Origin: a bacterium
GTDB taxonomy: Bacteria > Vulcanimicrobiota > Xenobia > Xenobiales > JADMJV01
Assembly: GCA_030149525.1 (NCBI GenBank)
Contig: JASBRJ010000347.1
Span: 1-38,400, forward strand
Reading direction: 5' to 3'
Length of the DNA stretch: 38,400 bases
Position 1 is the stretch's first letter. Each line of letters begins with the position of its first letter. Positions 9,022 through 18,300 of the stretch are shown one piece after another. Made by a program: the position numbers and the translations under genes. Below the pieces are notes generated by a model, which was not told where the DNA came from, searched no databases, and worked only from the letters and a program-made list of their open reading frames with translations.

Positions 9022-9379
9022 GTGCGGGCGTTCAACCCAAGTTTTGTGCGGTCCTCCGCCAGGCGAAGATGGTTCTGGCCGACCGAATTCGAAACACTTC
9101 CTTCTTCGAGGGGGAAGCCTGACTTGTTGATTGAAATTCAATGCTCGCGAACAAATGTCGGGCGTTCCAGGAACCATGTACCGGCTAGTGGTAGAACCAT
9201 AGATTCTGAGCAGAAGGAGTTACCAGTACTGTAAGAAACCCCGGCAGGTTACCATCGCCATTCGTGGCGAGGTAGAAATCTCCGATGACTTGCCGGAGTA
9301 GTTCTAGAGAGACGGCTAGCAGCCGAAAGGTTGTTTCCTGGGACGGAGCGTCTCGGCAAGAGTACAGTACGGAAGTAAT
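9022..9379. other. 358-bp divergent spacer
   Basis: No coding region is supported here. It contains the 13-bp palindrome ATTGAAATTCAAT (9130-9142), the 11-bp palindrome GTTCCAGGAAC (9164-9174), the folded element at 9241-9296 described separately, and a hairpin CGGCT-AGC-AGCCG at 9313-9325. It must hold the promoters of both the DUF4399 gene and the giant coiled-coil gene, but I could not assign them with confidence. The long leader on the rightward side suggests post-transcriptional control of the giant gene. Confidence 0.6.
9241..9296 (+). ncRNA. Predicted structured leader RNA element of the giant gene
   Basis: The bases fold by inspection into an outer 9-bp stem (9241-9249 with 9288-9296, one G-U pair). 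It encloses a 10-bp hairpin made of TACC/GGTA (9250-9253 with 9271-9274), one bulged A at 9254, then TCGCCA/TGGCGA (9255-9260 with 9265-9270), closed by a UUCG tetraloop (9261-9264). A 13-nt unpaired strand (9275-9287) is left on the 3' side. It lies 84 nt ahead of the TTG start. I do not recognise it as a known riboswitch class: the conserved cores of cyclic-di-GMP-I, glycine, TPP and SAM riboswitches are absent. Function is unknown. Confidence 0.45.
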
Positions 9380-12300
9380 TTGGCAGACGGGCAGAAAGCG
9401 GGAGGGAAGAAGTCGAGTAAAGCCGCTGAAATTATGGCGGCCTACAAGAAGTCTCAGCTTACTATAAAGAAGCTGAAGGCTAAAGTTGTCAAGCTCGAAG
9501 CTTCCCATAAGGAACAGAAGAAGACAATCGTTCGTTTGAAGCGTCAGTCTTCTGAGTTAGCGGCGATACCCACAGACGCCGAGGGCCTGAGAGAGGCGCT
9601 CGAAAAGTCTGAGGCTGCTCGTCGTGCCCTGGAAGATCAGGCCGAATCCGATGCAGATCGCCTGCAGAGCCTAGAAGAGGCCCTCGATGAAGCCCTTGAA
9701 GCCACCGGTGGCGGTGAAGAACTTCAGGCTATCACCGAACTGCTGGAAGAGACCCAGGCCGAGGTCGAAGAACTCAGGTCTCGCCTGGAGTCGGAGTCCT
9801 CCCTTGTGGAAGACCTCTCGGAGCAGTTGGAAGAGGCCCAGGCTCAACTGGAGGCTCTCCACGAAGCGCTCGAGATCGAAAGCGACGGGGTCGCCGAGAT
9901 GGAGGCCATAAAGGTCGCCAAGGAAGAGGTCGAGGGGCGAGTTCTTGAGTTGGAAGCTCAGCTGGCCGAGAGTCGCGATCTCACCGCCGATCTGGAAGGC
10001 CTGCTGGATGAGCAGGAAGATAAGATTCAGAAGCTGGAGGCTCGACTGGCCGGGGAAGCCGGTGGGGAAGTCGATCCGGCGATCGTCGAGCAACTGGAAG
10101 CGGAGTTGGCCCTCAAGGAGGGTCAGCTTGAGGTTCTGGAAAGCGAGATGGAAGGTCTCAAGGCTCGTCTTCAGGAGCTAGAGTCGGGCGCGGCCGGTGC
10201 TGTCGGTCCAGAGGTGACGACTCAGATCGCAGAACTCGAATCGCTCCTTGAGGAGCAAGAGGAGAAGATCCAGTCGCTGGAAGCTCAATTGGCCGAGGTG
10301 GGCGAACCGGATTCGGAAGAGCTTGAGAGGCTCCAGGCAGAACTTGCCCTCAAAGACGCCCAATTAGAAGATCTTTTAGCCGAGGCGGTTGAGGACGACA
10401 GTGCCAGTACGGAGCGAGTTGAGCAACTAGAGACTCAGGTCGCCGAGCTTGAGGCTCTGCTTGAAGAGCAGGACGGGACTATCCAAGCTCTTCAGCAGCA
10501 ATTGGGTGAGGCTGACGCCGCTCCCGAGTCTGCCGAGCAGCAAGAGGAATTGCTCGATAAAATCGGCCTTCTCGAGTTAGAACTCGACGAGGTGAAAGCT
10601 CAGCTTGCCGAAGCTAAGGCCGGAGAGGTCGCTCGAACCGCAGAGGTCGAGGCTCTCGAGCAGGCGCTCGGTCAAGGTGGGGAAGACGACGATGACGAGA
10701 TACGCTCTCGTCTAGAGGCTTTACTCGAAGAAAATGAGCTTCTGAAGAGCAAAATTTCGGAGCTTGAGGCCCAAGAAGCCAAGACGGCCGACGATATGCG
10801 CAAGCTTGTCGACGAGTTGGAAGCGGTCTCCGAGGAATTGGCTGTCAAGAAAGCCGAGGTGGAAGAGCTCGAAGACGCGCTGTCCGCTTCCGAGTCCGAA
10901 GTCTCCACTTTGGTGGACACCGAGGTGGAGAGCCAGGGGGCGATTCAAGAGGTCGAGAGGCTCAAGAAGAAGATCTCTCGCCTGGAAGAAGAGAAGAAAA
11001 GAAGCGGTCAGACACTCGGCACACTCAAGGCTCGCTACGACCAGCTGAGAGAGGCCCTCGAGGATCAGAACTCCAAAGCCAGGATGTTCAAAGAACGGCT
11101 GGTTGCCGCCGTTGCGAAAGGGGAGTCTCAAGAGAAGTACGCTCGGCAGTGGGAAGAGCGAGCCAAGGCCCTCGACGACAAACTCTCTTCTCTCAAGTCC
11201 GAAGTCGCCGACGCCCTTCGCCAGCGAGAGGACCTCCAGGAGCAGCTGGAGGAGATCAAAGCTCTTCGCCAGGAAAAGGCGGATGAGGTCGATGCCCTGG
11301 CCGAGCAGTTGGCTCAGCGAGAGCAGGACATGGAGCTTCTGGTTGTGGAGCTTTCCACCGCCCAGGATGCCAGAGATTCTGCCGTTCAAGAGGTTGGGAC
11401 GCTTCGAGACCAGGTAGAGGAGCAGGCTAAAAGTCTCAAGATTCAGCGAGAGAAAGCTGAGGCCCTCGAAGCTCATCACCGTAAGAATACCGAGACTATT
11501 GAAGCGCTGAAGGCCCGCTATGAGCAGATGCGCTCGGCGCTCAAGTCTCATAAGGAAAAGGCGCTAGGGCTTAAAGAAGAGCTGGTCAAGTCGCTCGAGA
11601 AAGCCCAGCAGGTCGGTCGTCGCGCCGATCTTCTCGAGGCCGATAAGCGAGCACTGGAATCTCAACTGGCCAGCCTGCGCAGTTCTCTGGAAGATGCTTC
11701 CCTGCGCTCCGGTGAGGAGCAAGCGCGTCTTCAGGAGAGAGACAGCACCATTGAGAGGCTGGAATCGGAGAAGCGAGAGCTTGAGGCGGAACTAGAGAGT
11801 CGCTCGGAGGAGCTGGCGGAGCTTGCCGATGAGCTTGCCCGAACCCAAGAAGCACAGCAAGAGGCTGAGTCTCAGGTCGCCGAAACGATGGCTTCGCTGG
11901 AAGAAATTCAGACTGAAGCCATGGCTCTGGCCGACCAGTTGGCCGAATCGCAGATTGAGATGAGTGAGAAAGAGCAGGCCAATCTGGATGCTCAGACGAC
12001 CATCGAAGACCTGAAGAAGGAACTCGAACTCACCCGAGCCGAGCTCAGGGAGCTGCAGGAAGCCATAGAGCTCCAGGACGAGCAGCGCTCCGATCTCGAA
12101 AGGCGCGGCAAGGAGCTGGCTGACGAGCGCGACGCTGCTATAGCCGACAAAGAGGCTATTCGTGAGCGAATGCTGTCGCTGGATAAACAGTATCGGGAGA
12201 GTCGGGCTCGAGTGGAAGCCGTGGAGGCCGCCTTCAAGGACGCCAAGGCCAAGCTTACGGCCACTGCCGAAAAGTACACCGCCCTTCGAAGCACCCTGGT

Positions 12301-15300
12301 GGCGCGCCAGAAGTCGCTTGATGAATCCAAGCTCGAGCTGCAGGAGACCCGGCAGATTCTTTCCGACAGGGAACGGGAGCTTTCCGAGGCGAGAGAGCAA
12401 ATTGAGGTTCTCAATAGCGAGTTGGAGGAGCTTGCTTCTCTCAACGCCGAGCAGCAGCAAGAGATAGAGGCGGAAAAAGAGCTTCGTGAGGCGGTAGAAG
12501 GGGAGCTTGATGAGGTTCGCGCTGAGCGTGACGAACTGGAAAGCGCCATTTCCGATATGACCTCTCTCATCGAGGAGCGGGAACAGGAGCTTTCTTCTCT
12601 CACCGAGTCGGTGGCCAATCTCACCGAGGAAGTCGAGCTTTTGCGCCCCCTTAAGCAGTCCGCTGCCAATGCGCGTGCCGAAGCCGACAGGGCCCAGGAA
12701 GAGCTGAGCAGGCTGAAGGAAAAGCAGTCTCAGGATACCTCGAGCTTGGAGAACGCTCAGGATCGAATTGTGGCTCTCGAGGGTGCCGTTACCACGGCCG
12801 TCACTAAGCTAAAGTCGGCTAAGAACCGAATCGCTCAGCTGGAGTCCGAACTCAAGCGCGCTCTGGCCCTGAAGGCTAAGCTCTCGGAAGAACTCCAACT
12901 TCGCTCCACTCAGCTCTCCGAGCTTGAAGGGCAGCTTTCTCAAACCACCGAGGGAGTGGTGGAAAAAGATGAGCTGATGACTCAGCTCAATCAACGGTTG
13001 CAGACCTCGAGAGAGCGCTGTAACGAACTCGAGGCTTTGCTCTCCGATCGAGACCGGGAAGTCGAAGAGCTTGCCTCCGAGGTTGTGCGCCTGGGTGAAG
13101 TGGAAGGCCAGTTGATGGGTCGTGAGGCGGAGCTTCAGACACTGCGTCATCAACTGGAAGAACTTCGCACCCAGCTGGAACAGCGTGACAATGAACTGGC
13201 CGAAGAGCTGAGAGCCAAGACCCAAGAGTTAGAGAATCTCCGGCGTGAATATCACTCCGGTTCGGAGGCTTCCGAGTCGCTCGCTCGGGAGTTGGATCAG
13301 CGAAACTACGAAGTTGAAGACCTGAGAGAACGTCTGGCCGAGAGTCAGCACGAGCTGAGTGATACTCAGCAGGCTCTGAGTGAAATGGAGCAGGAGCTGG
13401 CTCTGCTCAATGAGGCGGTAGAGCAGGTCGAGGCCGAGCGAGAGCAATCCCAAGACGCGTCTAAACAAGACCGGAAAGCTCTTGAAGAGGCTCAGGCAGG
13501 GCTGGAGCGATACAAGCGTGCCGTGGAGGAAGCTCGTCAGAAGCTGAGATCGGTAGGAGAACGTTACGACTCGCTCAAATCCTCTTATTTGGAAAAACAG
13601 GCCGATCTCGAGGAGCTAAAGCTTCAGCTGGAAGAAGCCCGAGAGTCCGCTGAACACAAGGCCAAGGCTCTGGCCGAGAAGAGCGAACAGTTGTTGGAGC
13701 TTGAGCAGAAGCTGGTTGAGGAGACCGCTCTCCGACAAGAGCTGGCTGCAAAGCTTGAGAAGTCGACTTCCGAGCAGCGCTTCGGCGAAGAGGAGATCGA
13801 AGAGTACCAGACCGCTCTCTCCCAGCTGGAAGAAGACCTGGTAGCTCGCTCCGAAGAGGCCGACGAACTTCATCGCCAGGTGCAGGGTTACCAGTTGGAG
13901 CTGGAAGACGTCCATCAGGAGTTGGCGCGACTGGGTGAGTTTGAGTCGAAAGCGGTCGAACTCGAGGGGCAACTTGCTGCTGCAAAAGAGACGGAAGCCC
14001 GCCTTCGCGATGAGATCGCCACCGAGCGAGGTAAGGTCTCACGTCTGGAAGAGCAGTTGGCTGAGGCGGTTGATCAAGGGGCCATCGCCAAGCTGAAGGC
14101 GGAGAATCTGCAATCCGAACTTTCAGCTCGCCTGGGTCGCTTGAAAAAGCTGGAGACGAATCTGGGCAACGCCGTAGCCAAGCTCAAGGTCGCCAAGCGC
14201 CAAATAATCCACTCTGAGGGCCAGGTGGAAGCCGTTACCTCGCGCAACCGTGAGTTGGTCGAAGAGGTGGAGAAGCAGGCTCGTCGACTGGCCCAATACC
14301 AGGCCGAGATCGCCGAACTCAACGGCAAGCGCGAGGCCGAAGATCAAGTCTCTGAAAGACTCCAGACGCGATTGGAAGAGGCTTCCAAGCGCAATGCCGA
14401 TCTGCAGAATATGCTGGAGCTTCGGGACAAGGAATTGGAAGAGCTGAGCAACGAGCTGACCCGTTTGGGCGATTCGGAGCTTGAGTCCCAGTTCAAAGTA
14501 GAAGAGGTCGCCCAGAAACTAGCCGATGCGGAAGCCCGTCTGGCCACCTTGGAAAAGGAGCGAGACGAGTCGGCCCAGGAGCTTGACGAGGCTCGTAATC
14601 TGGCGGAGACCTCCACTCTTGAGGCTCAGAACCTTCGCGATGAGCTCTCCATGCGAGTTGGTAAAATTCGCAAACTGGAGGCGGCTCTAGGCCAGGCGGC
14701 CGGTAAGCTTCAGGCGGCCAAGGTTCATATCGCCAAGCTGGAACATCAATTCTCTGCCGCCAATCAGCGCACCGAGGAGATGCGTGCGGAGATGACGGCC
14801 ACCTCTTCCCAGGCGCGCCGCTCCGAGCAGAAATTGGCCGAACTCCAGAAGGAGCATCAGCAGCTTCTAGAGGGTAAGCAGAAGCTTGAATCCGAGTTGG
14901 TAGAAGCCCGCAAGCGGGCCGCTGAGACGGAGTCGATCCTGGGAACCCGAGAAAGCTCGGTGGGCGATCTTCAGCAGACTCTTGCCGCGCGAGAGGTCGA
15001 GTTGCAAGAACTTCGCCTCAACCTGTCTGAGCGTGAAGACCGCATCGAGTCGCTCAATATCGAACTCTCCGCCCTGGCCGATCTGGAGCAGGAGATCAGT
15101 CGGCTGCAGGATGAGCTCGACGACGCCAACTCCCAAAAGACGCTTCTGCGGGAAAAACTTGCCGATGAGACCCAGCGAGCCCAACTGCTGGAGAAAGACC
15201 TCGAGCAGAACGAAGAGAGTCGCCTCTCTTTGGAGATGGAACGAGACAACCTCAAAGAGCAATTGACCGCCAAGGTCGAGCGCTTGAAGAAGCTTGAAGC

Positions 15301-18300
15301 CGCCCTAGGGGCCGCTGGAGGGAAGCTTCAGGGAGCCAAAGGGCGACTCAAGAATCTTGAGGAGTCGGCCTTCAGTGCCGAGCGCGAGAAGCAAGAGCTG
15401 CAAGCCCAGTTGCAGAAAATGCGCGATGAACTCCAAGACAAAGCCTTGGTAGAGCATCAGCTGAAAGATTCGCTCTCTCACAGTCAGAACGCCGTGGCTC
15501 GCCTGGAAGATAAGCTGGAACGGCGCAATCTGCGCATTGAGGAACTGGAGTCGGAGATCCGTGGCAGCCTCCTGGAAGCTCAGCGAACCGAGTCGGAACT
15601 CCTTCATATGGCCGAGTTCGAAACTCGTGTCAATCTCCTGGAAGAACGACTGGAAGACACCAATCGGCAGCTGCGTCAAGCCTCTGAGGAGGCCGAAGAG
15701 TGGCGCCGTCGAGCCCAAGACTTCGAAGAAGAGCTGACGGCAGCACACGATGCTGCCGAAACGGCTGAGCTGCAGAGCGGACATCTCCGAGAAGAGCTCG
15801 GCTCACGTCTGGATAAAATCTCCCGTCTTGAGGCCGCCCTAGGGGCCGCTGCCGCCAAACTGCAAACAGCCAAAGTGCGGATCAGCGAGCTCGACGCGAG
15901 TCGCACCCAAGCCTTGAGCCGATGTCAGGATCTAGAGACGGAGTTGGCGTCTCGCGGCCAGCTCCTCAATCGTCTCAAGCACGAGATATCTCGTCTGGGA
16001 GCGGGTCAGGAGAAGCTTGCAGAAGCGCGCACCGAATGTGAGCGTTATCGAACCACTATCGAGGAGTTGGAGTCACAACTCCGTGAGAAGACCCGTCGTC
16101 TGGACGAGGTTTTGGCCAACGAGGCCGACCTGAGGGCCCAGCTCGAGCATCAAAGCATCGAGATCGAGGGTGAGCTTGAAGTCAAGCTGCGTGAGTCCAG
16201 GGGGGAAGTGGCCAAGCTTCAGACCGAAGTTAAGCGACGCAATGAAGAGCTTGAGGAGCTGAATTCTCAACTCAACCAACAAGCGGAGTTGGTGGAAGAG
16301 ATTGAGAGCCTGCTTGAGTCTCGAGAGAGAGAGAATGAATCCCTCCGGAGTCAGCTTGATGAACTGGAAGGAGTGCGTGAGGAGTCTGTTCAGCTTCGCG
16401 AGCAACTCCAGGAATTACGGGCGGAGAAGGCTGAAGCTCAAGGTCGCATCGCCTCCCTCGAGAGAGCTCATCATGAACTAGAGACTCAGTTGGCAGAACA
16501 GACAGGACGTGCTGCCAACGACGACGTTCGGCTGGGCCATCTCCAGGAAGAGCTCTCCAACCGTCTGTCTCGAATCTCCAAACTGGAGAAGACAGTGGGC
16601 GAGGCTGTCTCCAAGCTGCAGATCGCCAAAAAGCGGATCATCGAATTAGAGGAAGCCGCCCGCAACCAGTCGGACAAAGCGGCTCAGTCTAGTCTTCGCA
16701 CGGATTCCCTTTCCGGAGAATTGGAACGGGCTCGCCAAGAGCTTGCCGACTCCACCCAAAAGCTTCGTGAGCGCGACTTCCGCATCGCAGAATTGGAAGA
16801 CGCGCTTTCCAGCAATGAGCGTAAAGTCGAAGATCTCGAAGAAACCTTACAGGCCCGAGACTCTCGCCTGGAAGAGCTGGAGAAGCGCGCGGCAGAGGGC
16901 GAAGTGGCCGAGGTGGCCGCCGGTCGAGTCCGAGAGCTTGAACGGCAGCTGGCCACCTCCGAGTCCAACAACAACTTGCTGAAGAATCAGCTGACCAGTC
17001 TCAAAGAACGTTGGCACACAGAGGGTGAGCAAAGCGGAAAGCTGCAGGAGCAGGCGCGCACCCATGAGCTTCGCGCTCAACATTTAGAGCAGCAGTTAGA
17101 CGAGTCTCGCGAAGTGATCGCCAGACTCCAAGAAAAGCTGGGCACAGCGGCTGCCAATATCAAAGCGGCCAAAGGCCGTATCGATGCTCTCAACAACGCT
17201 CGAACCGAGAGTTTGGAAAAGATTCGCGGTCTGCAGTCCGATGTTATGCAAAAGCAGTCGGAGGCCGAAAAGCTTGCCTCCGAACTGGAGCGAACCAAAG
17301 CCGGCCGCGAAACGGATCGGGCTGCTCTCAATCAGGCTCAATCAAAGGTCCGAGAGCTTAAGCAAGAGATCGTCCGACTGGAGGCTCTGGAGTCGAGCGC
17401 CGGACAATCGGCAGATGATTTGCAGAGCAAGTTGGCCGAGGCTCAGCGTACGGCTGAAGATCTGCGCCAGAGATTGGAAGCTGAAGAGGCCGCCAATCAA
17501 GACCTTGAGACTCAACTGCTGGATTATCAGCAGGAGCTCGAGGCCCTCGCACTTGCCGAGGAAGAGAAAAACAGAGCCCTCTTGGAAGCGGCTTCCCTCA
17601 AAGACGAGAATCAGCGCTTCGAAGCGGAAGTTCAGGAGCTTGAAGGACAACTCTCGGCGCTCCATCAGTCGACTGAGACCACCGAACTGCAGCAAGAGAG
17701 CCTGGCCCAGCAAGTGGCTCAGAAAGACGCTCGCGTCAAGGAGTTGGAAGCCGAAGTTGCCACCTTTGCCGGAAAGTTCGAGGAGTCTCAACAGGTTATC
17801 AGCCAGTTGGAGATGGACCTGGAGTCGACCAGAGAGTCGGCAGAGTTCTTAGAGCAGGAGTTGGAGCAGCTCTCGGCAGCCGCTGAGGACCGGACCGTTG
17901 AGGAGTCTCTCAGCAAAGAGTTGAAGGAAGCTCGTCAGCAGCTGGAGGCTCGCGAAAAGGAAATAGCCGAGCTTCAGGTGGAAAGCCAGGAGTATGCGGA
18001 TCTGGTGGCCGAGCGAGAGACTGAGCTGCTGGAACTCCGTCAGGAGATGTCTCAAAATAGCGGCCTGGAGGAGCGTCTTGGCGAGACCCTGAGGCAAGCC
18101 CAGGAGAAGCAGCTTGAGACGCGCCGGGCGCTCGACGCCAAGCTGCAGGACCTTGCCTCTGTTCAACAGCAGCTGGCTCAGGCTCTCGACCGAGCGGAAG
18201 TTTCCGAGGTGCGGGCCACCAATCTGGAAGAAGAGTTGAGTCGGCGAATCGGTCGAGTGACGAAGCTTGAAGCCCAGTTGGAGGCGACCAACAACGAACT

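Noticed and set aside
8527-9177. Longer version of the DUF4399 protein starting at 9177
   Set aside because: The extra 52 residues have no family similarity and would bury a perfect lipoprotein signal peptide; the start is at 9021.
9180-9379. Cyclic-di-GMP-I or glycine riboswitch upstream of the giant gene
   Set aside because: Fragments such as CCGAAAGG and GGGACG looked suggestive, but the ordered conserved cores of these classes are not present. Only the structure itself is reported.
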